Below are positions 9,058-17,500 of a stretch of DNA of 18,905 nucleotides, piece after piece; the stretch's first letter is position 1; every line of letters starts with the position of its first letter. The stretch is from Bacteroidota bacterium (GTDB taxonomy: Bacteria; Bacteroidota; Bacteroidia; Flavobacteriales; Weeksellaceae), in contig JAFDZJ010000105.1 in NCBI GenBank assembly GCA_018266965.1, positions 1 to 18,905 on the forward strand, written 5' to 3'. The position numbers and the translations under genes were made by a program. The notes below the pieces were generated by a model. It searched no databases. It saw only the letters and a program-made list of their open reading frames with translations, and was not told where the DNA came from.

Positions 9058-9241
9058 TTTCTTTTGAGTCTTTGACATTTTTAGAGAGCCTTATGCCTTT
9101 AAAAACCCATTTATTTTTCTGATTTTGAAGATTTTAAACTGTTTTTTTAAATAAAATAGGACTGTCATACATAAGCACTTTTTTTATTCATAACCTTTGA
9201 TTGTCTGCAAAGCTAATCATAATAGGGTTTACAAAAGATTT

Positions 9242-9262
9242 CAGCCTAAAAAATGTCTATTA
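9242..9262. repeat. Right terminal inverted repeat
   Basis: Exact reverse complement of 9037-9057. Its outer end contains the TAA stop codon (9262-9260, minus strand) of the effector C gene, so the element defines where that protein ends. Confidence 0.85.
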
Positions 9263-10090
9263 AGCCTCATTTAGTAATTCTGATAATCCTCTCTCTGCTG
9301 CTTGCATACAATAATTTTCATCATACTCAGGAGCTAGTTCTTGTTCTGCAAAGTCTTGAATATATTTTAATTCACCTATTAATTTATCAACTTTATCTTT
9401 TTGAAATACATCCTTACTATCTAAAAAAACAAACTCAAAAGTGTTTTTTAAAATACCATCAACTTTAACTTGTAGAGAGACTTTTCCAGTTGTTGTAGAT
9501 TTTATATTGGTTAAAAATGTCCAACCTTTTTCAATTGAAAATTTCTTAGAACTCAATATAATAGATTTATTGGAACTAACAATTTCAATATCATATCCTC
9601 CTCCCCAATCTTTCTCATTTTTCCCAGAAACATTGAATTTTAATAAAACATCTACATTAACAGGAAGATATGTAAGTTTGGAGCATTCTAAACTGATAGA
9701 TGGGAGACTACCGCTACCAAAACCACCATTTCCAACCTCCTCCCCAAAATACTTTCTCCCAGCCCAATTTCCAAGTTCACTATTTGTCCCTTGCTCTTGT
9801 TCAAACTTAAAAATGCTGTTGCCTATTGCAGGAGCATCGGTAGTAGTGGTAGCAGGCGTTGTAGTTGTCTTGCTTTGTAACCTCTCAAAAGCAGTATTAT
9901 CAGTAGCAAAAGAGTCTTCAAAGGCATCTTCCGTACCATCGCTGAATACCTGTATTTTGCCATCTGTTACTTCAAGGCTTCGTCCTTTTATGGGTATTGT
10001 TTCTCCAAAAATATTTTTGGTAAATAATTCTTTATGCAAAGAAGCATTAGGATTATTTTTAATCGCTTCGTAAATTTCTTTTTTTGTCAT
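9260..10090 (-). CDS. Effector C, shared-module toxin-like protein, probably truncated
   Basis: Last gene of the toxin-like operon (276 aa), with no signal peptide or TM segment. Residues 1-114 form the shared module also found in effectors A and B: NIFGE at 26-30, GNSIFKFEQ at 90-98, GNWAGRKY at 107-114. The middle of the module (31-88) is a divergent version with a Thr-rich stretch (about 74-85). Residues 125-222 look like an Ig-like beta domain. From 228 on a helical region begins and stops at DENYCMQAAERGLSELLNEA. A Cys followed by a helix is how papain-like folds often start, but no downstream His or Asn is present. The stop codon lies within the right repeat of the MITE-like element, so I infer that the C-terminal toxin domain has been cut off. 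No immunity gene follows it. Confidence 0.72.
   Translation of the reverse strand: MTKKEIYEAIKNNPNASLHKELFTKNIFGETIPIKGRSLEVTDGKIQVFSDGTEDAFEDSFATDNTAFERLQSKTTTTPATTTTDAPAIGNSIFKFEQEQGTNSELGNWAGRKYFGEEVGNGGFGSGSLPSISLECSKLTYLPVNVDVLLKFNVSGKNEKDWGGGYDIEIVSSNKSIILSSKKFSIEKGWTFLTNIKSTTTGKVSLQVKVDGILKNTFEFVFLDSKDVFQKDKVDKLIGELKYIQDFAEQELAPEYDENYCMQAAERGLSELLNEA
9738..9772 (-). repeat. Module-end repeat, copy in effector C
   Basis: 35 bp identical to 12355-12389 of effector B, coding for the GNWAGRKYFGE end of the shared module. The surrounding DNA of effectors B and C is much more divergent. Confidence 0.8.
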
Positions 10091-10115
10091 ATCACTTAAT
10101 TTTAAGTAGTTATAG

Positions 10116-10146
10116 TTGAGTGTTAAGAAAAAACCTCAGCACTCAA
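10116..10146 (-). other. Hairpin in the effector C leader
   Basis: A 7-bp perfect inverted repeat (10116-10122 and 10140-10146, ttgagtg/cactcaa) with a 17-base loop sits between the carrier-tail orphan and effector C. A second 6-bp repeat (acttaa 10094-10099, ttaagt 10102-10107) lies right next to the start codon. They could affect expression of effector C or be remains of a cassette junction. Neither has a clear U-tract on the minus strand. Confidence 0.3.
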
Positions 10147-10159
10147 AATTAAAAAAAAT

Positions 10160-10606
10160 TTACTTCAATTCTCTTTTTAAATCTTCCACAGAAATTTCGG
10201 CTACGGTTTGGTGGTTTTTGCCTTTGGTAGTAAGTTTAATCGTGCCGTCATTTATGTCTATGTTTTCAATTATTCGGCTTTCTATCTTGGCTACTCTTTC
10301 GGCAAGTTTTGCGTCGCTTTCAGCAGTTCCAATACCCAATTTGGCATCGTTTGCCACCAGTTTTTTGGTAGATTGGGTTTCGCAAGTATCCAAAGTTGGT
10401 AAACCTGTTGCATCCACCGAAACTCCGCTTTTTTGTAAAGCAATTAATTGAGTTGGCAAAGTGGTTGTCCAAGTTTCTTCTACTACATATTCCTGCTCTT
10501 TCAGTTCATCTACAATAGAAAGATACAAAGGATTTCCAAGAATTGTTTCTTCTTCTCTTACCAACGGATGAAGTTTTGCTATGCGGTTTTGGGTAGGGTT
10601 GTCCAT
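10160..10606 (-). CDS. Orphan copy of carrier C-terminus (chimeric ORF)
   Basis: This 148-aa protein has three parts. Residues 1-22 (NRIAKLHPLVREE) do not match the carrier; they resemble the beginning of M15-type D,D-/L,D-peptidases (RI..LHP.VR.E), which is a weak inference from few residues. Residues from GNPLYLSIVDELKEQ to ANDAKLG (about 24-91) repeat carrier residues 1081-1148 almost exactly, with matching DNA. The remaining part (SDAKLAERVAKIESRI...) is a short helical, coiled-coil-like segment followed by a beta/helical end absent from the carrier. It stands directly before an effector gene, as the carrier itself does before effector A. It may be a working adaptor, or a recombination remnant like orphan CDI/Rhs tips. 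Confidence 0.7.
   Translation of the reverse strand: MDNPTQNRIAKLHPLVREEETILGNPLYLSIVDELKEQEYVVEETWTTTLPTQLIALQKSGVSVDATGLPTLDTCETQSTKKLVANDAKLGIGTAESDAKLAERVAKIESRIIENIDINDGTIKLTTKGKNHQTVAEISVEDLKRELK
10395..10540 (-). repeat. Carrier 3' repeat, orphan copy
   Basis: 146 bp with 11 mismatches by my count to 14658-14803 in the carrier gene. It codes for the GNPLYLSIVDEL to VDATGLPTL stretch. Confidence 0.88.
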
Positions 10607-10623
10607 GGAATGATATTATTTTA

Positions 10624-11340
10624 TTATTCCAAGTAGTTTATTTGATAAACATAAAAGAAAATAACATCAACAACATCATAAAAAATAAATAGTTCTTCTT
10701 TTCCGTCTCCAGTAATATCCATTAATTTAATGTATGAGGGATTATCATCTAATGAATTTGTATAAGATTGAATGCTATCATTGTAAATGATAGTTCCAGA
10801 ATCTTCATTTTTTATTTTGAAAATATAACTCCTGTTCGAGTTGCATATCTTTAGTATTGGGGTTTTATTTTCATATACAATAAATTGAAAAATAGCACCT
10901 GATTTTGACTTCATTACAGAATGAAATAAAATTTTAGAATTTAATGATTTTAGTTTGGTACAAACACTATTTTCTTTAAATTGATAATTTAAACTTGGGT
11001 AAGCAAATTTTAAAATATCCTTTTTATTGAAAACTTTAAGATGGTATCTCTTTGCAATGGAATCATATCCTAAAATACTGTCTTGTTTTAAAATAGTTTT
11101 TCCTTTAACATACAAATCACTTTTACCAAAAACATCTGCTATAAGAAAAACTGAATCTGAATAGGATAGACTACTATATTGCATTTTCCATCTTCCAACT
11201 TGTATAAAATTACTGAAAAGAAGTTCTAAAGTATCTTTTTTTATTGGAACTTCTTTTTGTGTTGATACTTTCATCGTTTCATTTTTTTGACATGAAAAAA
11301 AAAGTACTATAATTACTATGAATACAAATACCGTTTTCAT
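10624..11340 (-). CDS. Lipoprotein, candidate immunity protein for effector B
   Basis: The 238-aa protein begins with a lipoprotein signal peptide: charged MK, a hydrophobic core and a lipobox ending FFSC, so Cys17 would be lipidated. The mature part is beta-rich and ends with MDITGDGKEELFIFYD, a DxxGDGxEE calcium-loop motif as in FG-GAP/EF-hand-like repeats. Its start codon overlaps the stop of effector B by one base (TAATG), which points to translational coupling. A periplasm-facing lipoprotein coupled to a predicted wall hydrolase fits an immunity role, as in many T6SS amidase and muramidase pairs. That role is inferred from position and localisation, not from homology. Confidence 0.72.
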   Translation of the reverse strand: MKTVFVFIVIIVLFFSCQKNETMKVSTQKEVPIKKDTLELLFSNFIQVGRWKMQYSSLSYSDSVFLIADVFGKSDLYVKGKTILKQDSILGYDSIAKRYHLKVFNKKDILKFAYPSLNYQFKENSVCTKLKSLNSKILFHSVMKSKSGAIFQFIVYENKTPILKICNSNRSYIFKIKNEDSGTIIYNDSIQSYTNSLDDNPSYIKLMDITGDGKEELFIFYDVVDVIFFYVYQINYLE

Positions 11341-12707
11341 TATTTATTAGTTTGACATTCTTCAATTATATAAACAGCAGGTATTTTATTCTTTTGTGTT
11401 GGAGATAGTTTATCATACTTGCATTGTCCTAATTCAAAATCAGGCAAATCTTTTGGATGATTTTTAAAATACTTTTCAATTTCATTAAAATTATAGATAT
11501 AACCTGTTTTATCCACAATTTTACCATCACTATTAGGTTTTCTAAATTTATATTCTTTTACCAAAACTGCCTTTACTTTGCATTGATTTTGTAAATGAAA
11601 ATATTGCGATGCATAAGCCCATACTCGTCTATAACTTGTTTTGGGTGCACGAATATTCATATCGCCATAATAGCCTTGTCCTTCCCATCCAGGGTATGGA
11701 TTCAAAGGTTTATTTACAAGAAGTTTAGATTCTAATATTTTCTTTATTTTATTTACCGATGGAATCTTTCCAGTAGTATAATTTTTAATTGCATCTTTAT
11801 ACAAATAGTTTTCATCTTTATAAGCATAAGAATTACTCATACCTTTTTCAAACCCTTGACGACTAACTAAATTAAAATATACCCAACAAAAAGGTTCAAA
11901 TTGGTTTTCAGCTGTCGAAGCCTCTCCATAAATAGTTGCTACAAACTTTGCTTTTTGTTCTTCTGTAAATGTTAATTTCTTGCTAATAACAGCCTTAGGT
12001 TCGTTTAAATTGCAACCTTTTTTAGCACTCGCACACTTCATAGTGAACTCCTCTGTTTCAGCAGAAATCCCATCACAGGTAATGGTGGCTCGGTAACTTA
12101 ATCCACTTTGCCAATAATAATGGTCAAATTCTTTATTCTTTGAGAATGAAACTGTTATATTTGTTTTCTGCTTTAAGGATAGTTTTGCTTTTGTTTTGGG
12201 TACTGCCGATTCGTTTGTAGCGTTCATTTCTTCCACATAAATAGTAGCATCAAACTTTTTTAAATTAGTTTGAGAAACCTCAAAAGTTAAATTGTAGTTC
12301 GTATCATAGGCACTACAAGAGAGATATTTTATTGACAGGGTTTTATTTCCGCTATCCTCCCCAAAATACTTTCTCCCAGCCCAATTTCCCATTTTACTAT
12401 CTATTCCCGCTTTCTGCTCGAACTTAAAAATAGAATTTCCTAGTTTTCCTTTTGTGTTTTGTGGTGTATTGCTTTTGGCAAGAATTTTAGAAAAATTATC
12501 ATTTGCAGGCAAGATGCTATCTAAAAAGTCGTTTTCATCATTTAATTGATGATATTCTACAATTGTAAAATTTCCATTTTCACCAAGCTCCACATCTCTG
12601 TTTCTTCTTTGCACCACTTCTCCAAATATATTAGTGGTAAATAATGCCTCATATTCCTTTCTATGAGGCATTAATTTTATTTTATTAATGATTTCCTGCT
12701 TGGTCAT
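11340..12707 (-). CDS. Effector B, shared module plus cell-wall-hydrolase-like domain
   Basis: The 455-aa protein has no signal peptide. Residues 1-114 are the shared module (NIFGE 26-30, GNSIFKFEQ 90-98, GNWAGRKY 107-114). Residues 122-225 look like an Ig-like beta domain with several cysteines. From about 246, TFTEEQKAKFVATIYGEAS (Glu262) recalls the start of SleB/CwlJ-type (Hydrolase_2) wall hydrolases, where the Glu of a TIYGEA motif is catalytic. The following WVYFNLVSRQGF and NPYPGWEGQGYYGD also fit a glycan-cleaving fold. I infer a peptidoglycan-degrading toxin, moderate certainty. It starts 3 bases after the 4-TM gene and overlaps the lipoprotein start by one base. Its 5' region is nearly identical in DNA to that of effector A. 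Confidence 0.78.
   Translation of the reverse strand: MTKQEIINKIKLMPHRKEYEALFTTNIFGEVVQRRNRDVELGENGNFTIVEYHQLNDENDFLDSILPANDNFSKILAKSNTPQNTKGKLGNSIFKFEQKAGIDSKMGNWAGRKYFGEDSGNKTLSIKYLSCSAYDTNYNLTFEVSQTNLKKFDATIYVEEMNATNESAVPKTKAKLSLKQKTNITVSFSKNKEFDHYYWQSGLSYRATITCDGISAETEEFTMKCASAKKGCNLNEPKAVISKKLTFTEEQKAKFVATIYGEASTAENQFEPFCWVYFNLVSRQGFEKGMSNSYAYKDENYLYKDAIKNYTTGKIPSVNKIKKILESKLLVNKPLNPYPGWEGQGYYGDMNIRAPKTSYRRVWAYASQYFHLQNQCKVKAVLVKEYKFRKPNSDGKIVDKTGYIYNFNEIEKYFKNHPKDLPDFELGQCKYDKLSPTQKNKIPAVYIIEECQTNK
12355..12389 (-). repeat. Module-end repeat, copy in effector B
   Basis: Partner of 9738-9772. It lies exactly at the border between the shared module and the variable C-terminus, a natural crossover point for swapping toxin ends. 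Confidence 0.8.
12421..12627 (-). repeat. Effector 5' repeat, copy in effector B
   Basis: About 207 bp coding for residues about 27-95 of the shared module. By eye it differs at only some four bases from 14265-14471 in effector A, while the DNA on both sides diverges. This points to recent gene conversion or duplication. Confidence 0.88.
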
Positions 12708-12710
12708 AGC

Positions 12711-13133
12711 TTATTGTTTTAGAAGTTTGTTTACATAAATTACCACCAGAATCACCAAAGAATAAACTATTGGTGGAATTGGAATATTTGTTTCCGAATT
12801 TTTTAAACCCATTGAACCCCAAAAAAGGAAGGAACAAATAACTAATAGTAACGAAATAGCCATTAATATTAGTTTATTATGAGTCCAAAAAACAATAATA
12901 AATGCTAAAATCAGCATTGCAGGTAAAGATAAAAAGGAACCGATATATAAGATTAGCAAAGTTTCTCTATAAAAAAAGGATTCTGAAAATTCCAAAGAAA
13001 AATCAAAATTTTTGTGAAGCATTATATGTTCAAGCAATGTGATAATTATTGCAGAAAATAAATTTGTTAAAAACCATACTTTTATTAAGAAAGTTAAGAC
13101 AGCGAATATCTTGTTTATTTGTGGTATTTTCAT
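12711..13133 (-). CDS. Small 4-TM membrane protein, candidate immunity for effector A
   Basis: The 140-aa protein has four hydrophobic stretches (about 10-34, 58-82, 85-107 and 119-137) and no recognisable family motif. It lies 14 bases after effector A and 3 bases before effector B, in the position where polymorphic toxin operons carry the immunity gene. If it protects against effector A, a target in or near the inner membrane would be expected, for example a pore former or periplasmic enzyme. That is inference from location and topology only. Confidence 0.66.
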   Translation of the reverse strand: MKIPQINKIFAVLTFLIKVWFLTNLFSAIIITLLEHIMLHKNFDFSLEFSESFFYRETLLILYIGSFLSLPAMLILAFIIVFWTHNKLILMAISLLLVICSFLFWGSMGLKNSETNIPIPPIVYSLVILVVIYVNKLLKQ

Positions 13134-13147
13134 ATATAAAAAATAGA

Positions 13148-14551
13148 TTATTGTTCCTTATATTGCTCTACATTTCCCACAAAAATTACGGGTTTATTTG
13201 CTCTGAATTTCTTAAAAAAAATATTAAAATCAATCCTTTTAATTTCATTGGGCATTATCGTTGTCTTGCCACCATTATCACTAATAAATTTAGATACATT
13301 TTTTATGAGGTTATTCCAAGTGGCATCTGCTATTGTCAAATAATCTAATACAGAACATTCTTTACCATTTTTACCAGATATAAAATCTTCAACCCAAACT
13401 CTATCTATTGCACGGGCAAAAAATCTATAATACCCTTCTTTATCTTTATGAATGCCAAATTGCCTATGTCCAGAGAATGGTTGTGTGCCACTTTCAGGTG
13501 TAACTATGGTAGAAAATATCCAACTTCTTTGAAAAGACTCATTTTCACTTTCTAAAACTGCACCGTGATCCGCAAGTCCAATTTCTTCCGGGATATTGAT
13601 TTTTACTCCATACTTTATTAAAGCCGCTTTTGCTTCAATTTTAAAAATGGCAAAATTCAGTTCATTCTCCCAACGTCTTAACTCTTCTTTTGGATTTTTA
13701 GGATAAGGTTTAAATTCCCATTTGCCTTCTGTTTTGAGGTATCTACAGTTTGATTCAAAAATTGCACTACCTTTTGAAAGTGTTAAAAAATTCTTGCGGA
13801 TTTTTTTATATAAAACATTTACATCAAGTCCCGGATTATCATTTATAAAAGAGGGCATTTTGTCAATTCTAACAGAAAAGTAATCCATATTAACCAGTTT
13901 ACTCTGTCTATCGTCATTCCCTCTAATGTATTGAATGTTTCCTCCGATTTCTTTTAAACGATCTAAACCCTTTTGAGGCACTTTAAAATTTAATAATTTT
14001 ACATATATGCTTTTAATATAATCAGTTACTCCCAATAGTTCGCCATTTCCTTTAATAATTTGATCATAAAATTCTTTAAGACGTGCAATTTTTATATCAG
14101 AATTTTGATTAAGAATATTACTTGCAAATTGTGAAAAGGCTATATCATTTTTTACAATTTTGTCCGAGTCGTTTTTTACCTTATCTCCATCTTCCTCCGC
14201 ATTCTTCCTATACTTTCTCCCGCTCCAATTCCCGAGTTTACTATCAATTCCTGCTTCCTGCTCAAACTTAAAAATAGAATTTCCTAGTTTTCCTTTTGTG
14301 TTTTGTGGTGTATTGCTTTTGGCAAGAATTTTAGAGAAATTATCATTTGTAGGCAAGATGCTATCTAAAAAGTCGTTTTCATCATTTAATTGATGATATT
14401 CTACAATTGTAAAATTTCCATTTTCACCAAGCTCCACATCTCTGTTTCTTCTTTGTGCCACTTCTCCAAAAATATTGGTGGTAAACAGAGCCTCAAACTC
14501 TTGAAGATGAGGCTTTGTTTTTATTTTTGCTATTATTTCTTGTTTAGTCAT
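13148..14551 (-). CDS. Effector A, shared module plus unknown C-terminal domain
   Basis: The 467-aa protein has no signal peptide or TM segment. Residues 1-114 are the shared module (NIFGE 26-30, GNSIFKFEQ 90-98, GNWSGRKY 107-114). A charged linker (115-135) follows, then a largely helical region to about 320, then a compact region with FSTIVTP (346-352), FSGHRQFGI (359-367) and FFARAIDRVW (377-386). The G-H-R-x-F-G ... F-x-R-x-x-D-R series looks like a conserved motif set, but I cannot name the family. It begins 6 bases after the carrier stop and is followed by the 4-TM gene. A toxin role is inferred from the modular layout. Confidence 0.75.
   Translation of the reverse strand: MTKQEIIAKIKTKPHLQEFEALFTTNIFGEVAQRRNRDVELGENGNFTIVEYHQLNDENDFLDSILPTNDNFSKILAKSNTPQNTKGKLGNSIFKFEQEAGIDSKLGNWSGRKYRKNAEEDGDKVKNDSDKIVKNDIAFSQFASNILNQNSDIKIARLKEFYDQIIKGNGELLGVTDYIKSIYVKLLNFKVPQKGLDRLKEIGGNIQYIRGNDDRQSKLVNMDYFSVRIDKMPSFINDNPGLDVNVLYKKIRKNFLTLSKGSAIFESNCRYLKTEGKWEFKPYPKNPKEELRRWENELNFAIFKIEAKAALIKYGVKINIPEEIGLADHGAVLESENESFQRSWIFSTIVTPESGTQPFSGHRQFGIHKDKEGYYRFFARAIDRVWVEDFISGKNGKECSVLDYLTIADATWNNLIKNVSKFISDNGGKTTIMPNEIKRIDFNIFFKKFRANKPVIFVGNVEQYKEQ
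14265..14471 (-). repeat. Effector 5' repeat, copy in effector A
   Basis: Partner of 12421-12627, at a constant offset of 1844 bases. The two direct repeats enclose the effector A C-terminus and the 4-TM gene, so recombination between them would delete or exchange exactly that toxin/immunity pair. Confidence 0.88.
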
Positions 14552-14557
14552 AATTGC

Positions 14558-17500
14558 TTAAATTTTATCTGTATTACTGTTTATCACTTTACTCACCCCC
14601 AACTTTGCATCATTGGCTATCAGCTTTGGGCTTGTATTATTCTGACAATCTTCCAGTGTTGGCAATCCTATTGCATCCACCGAAACTCCGCTTTTTTGTA
14701 AAGCAATTAATTGCGTTGGCAAGGTGGTTGTCCAAGTTTCTTCTACTACATATTCTTGTTCTTTCAGTTCGTCCACAATAGAAAGGTATAAAGGATTTCC
14801 AAGCACAGGCATTTGTCCGCCATTCCAAATCTGTCCAAATGCCATATAATGCATTATAGCATCTTCAAATCCTGGCTTTACAGTTACGATTACCCTTGCC
14901 ATTCCCGATTGCATAAAACTACGGAAAATAGCATCGTTGCTTTCAAACTGGTACAAGTCTTTCCATTCGTCTTTGTTTGCCCAATAGTATGGATAGAAAT
15001 TGTAAGACATTAAATTCCAATCAAAAGCCTGTTCCATAAACTTGGCAAAACTTCCGTAATCGTCCATTTTCTTATCCAAATTTACTTGGAAATTGGTAAA
15101 CGAAGCGTTATTGTTGTACATTTTCAATCCGAATTTCTTCACAGAATTGGGGTTGCTGTGATCTAAAAGATACGAGATACAGTTTTCTCTCAATACATTC
15201 TGCTCGATTTGTCGGTAGAATAACGGATTGCTGTCTAAAATTTGTTTTCCGTTTGCCTGTGCTTCGGCTATGGATTGGTTGTATTCTGCCAATTGCTTGT
15301 AATAGCCTTTGAGAATGGCTTCAAAAGTTTCTTTTTTCCATTTTGCTTTTGCATCTTCTTTTAGTTTACATTTAATTGTAATTACAACATTCAAAGTATG
15401 TAAATTTGTTGACCAAATAGCAACGGGTACTTCTTTATTATAATTTTGAATATCAACAAATCCAATAGGATAAAACAGTGCTAACATAGGATCAAATGCA
15501 AATCTTTGATTTCCTATAGTAATTATTGCATATTTCCCCCATCCTGTGTAATTTCCTGGTGCTGTACCAGAAACATTTATTGATGCTTTTTCTGAAATAT
15601 ATCTATCATCATTAATATTTATTATGTCTGTTTTTGAATTTGCAGTATTAGGAATTTGACTTGAATAATCATAAGATTTTCCAATAATAATAGAATCTGA
15701 AGGACAAACTTCTACATCTGCACTATATTTAGAAGCCAATTGTTGATAGTTGTATTCATTGATTGAGGTAAAATCTGTATAGCCAATGGTTCTAGGATCA
15801 ATTGGTTTTTCTAATTTTAAAGTATTTATATTACTTTCACCTATTTGTATTCCCAAACGATGCAGTTTGCTCGGTTGAGGTATCATAAATTCATACATCA
15901 AGCGCTTGCCATAGTTATAAATCTGATTTTTATAGATAGCATTGATGAACCTGAAAACGCCCGAAACATGTTCTCCGCTTTCGGTATTATCAAAACGGTG
16001 GTTGTTTTCTTCGGTAAATTCGTCGGTTACTTTTATTGTCTTTTCATTTTTTACTCTTGAAACAATACGCTCCATTGCTCGTTGCGTAATTTCTTTGGCT
16101 TGGTTTACAACTTGCCTGTTACTTTCTTCTTTGGATACATTGGAAGCATAACTTGCTCCTGCATCTATGGTTGTGTTTCCCCAAGAAGATTGTACATCAA
16201 CATGTGCTGCAAATTGTTTTTGCTCTTGCATCAGTTTAGCCACTTCGGTCTGCATTTCAAAGCGTTCCGTAGTGGAAGTGTCTGTCAATTTTTCCGTTTC
16301 TATTTCACTCGTTTCCGTTTCTATTATTTCGGTTTGGTGGAACTTTTTAGTGATTTTTTCTCTCAATTCACGAGCCATCACATTTTCGATATGAGCCACT
16401 TCTCCTACCTCATATTTGCAGATTTTTGAAACTACTTTTTTGTAATCGGCAATACCTAATTGTCTATAACCGAAAGCATTAGGTATAAATGAATTTTCAT
16501 CGGTAGTATCTTCGCCTCCTGTATCTGTTCCTTCCTTGATAGCCAACTTACCATTGTAACAACCCATTAAGCTAAACGGCTCTACATGAAAAGTATAGGT
16601 TTGTCCATTGGTAAAAATAATATTACCTGAAATTCCAGCAACGAGACTGTTGGTTGAAAGCGGCAGTGTATTGTTGTACATATTACCCAAAGTCAATACA
16701 TTTCCATTATGCGATTGATTGAAATAAAAATTAGATTTTGTGCCACCAGTACTGTAATGCAAGTGGTAAATAAACTGCTGTACAGTATAGTTGGAGTTAG
16801 GCAGTTGAATAATCATATACGGACTTATATTTCCATTAGCCAAACGAGTGTTACAGATTTGAAATGTAAAATCATTGGTTTGTAATGTACTCCCTTTTAA
16901 AGCAATGGCAGTATCTCCAAAAACCAAAACCTGCTCGGATATTTGTGTTTTATCTACAATTTTCTGATGAGCGAACCTTAAATTGTTCTCTAAGATTTGC
17001 TTCAATTCAGAGAATGATTTAACCTTTTTTAAATCTACCTCACTGGAAAGTTCCGCAAAACTATCTTCTGAAAGAAGCTCTTGCAATGAATTAATTTCGG
17101 GTTCCCTAGAAAAATAAAATATAAATTCAGGCGGTTCGGGATATTCTATATCGGGCTGATTGCAAATATCATTTGGGTCGTAATGTTCGTCTTTGGGATT
17201 TTCACATATTCTCCTTTGTGCTTCCTTACATCTTTTTTGATATTCAACAATGGTAGGTTTTATTTGCTCCTGATATGCTTTTAATTCTCTGTTGTACGCT
17301 TTTTCGTAGGTTTGATAATGAGATTGTTCTATTCTTTTAAGTTCCGACAACAAAAATATTGCATTTTCGGTTGCAATTTTTGCTTCGGCTACTTCTTTTG
17401 CCTCCAACATTTCTTGTGGAATAAATCCAATCAATTCTTTTTCTCTTTCTGAAACTTTTTGAGTAGCAGTATTGTTTGTAGGAGATGTATCTTCTTCAAA

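Larger units (their letters stand above)
9037..9262. mobile_element. MITE-like element with TA target-site duplication
   Basis: A 226-bp stretch without coding capacity is bounded by perfect 21-bp inverted repeats that begin and end with TA. The inner 19 bases of the left end are atagacattttttaggctg. A second, imperfect zone of complementarity (cttttg at 9061-9066 with caaaag at 9232-9237) prolongs the pairing. TA at both borders, long terminal inverted repeats, small size and no transposase fit a Tc1/mariner (IS630)-type MITE. It fills the space between two convergent genes. A giant bidirectional terminator is less likely because the loop would be over 180 bases. Copies elsewhere in the genome would settle it. 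Confidence 0.62.

Noticed and set aside
9441..10073. 210-aa open frame on the plus strand opposite effector C
   Set aside because: It is the mirror of a Thr-rich, low-complexity coding region; its translation is low-complexity with no motif.
9260..14551. Effectors as type IX secretion substrates
   Set aside because: None has a Sec signal peptide or a recognisable C-terminal T9SS domain.
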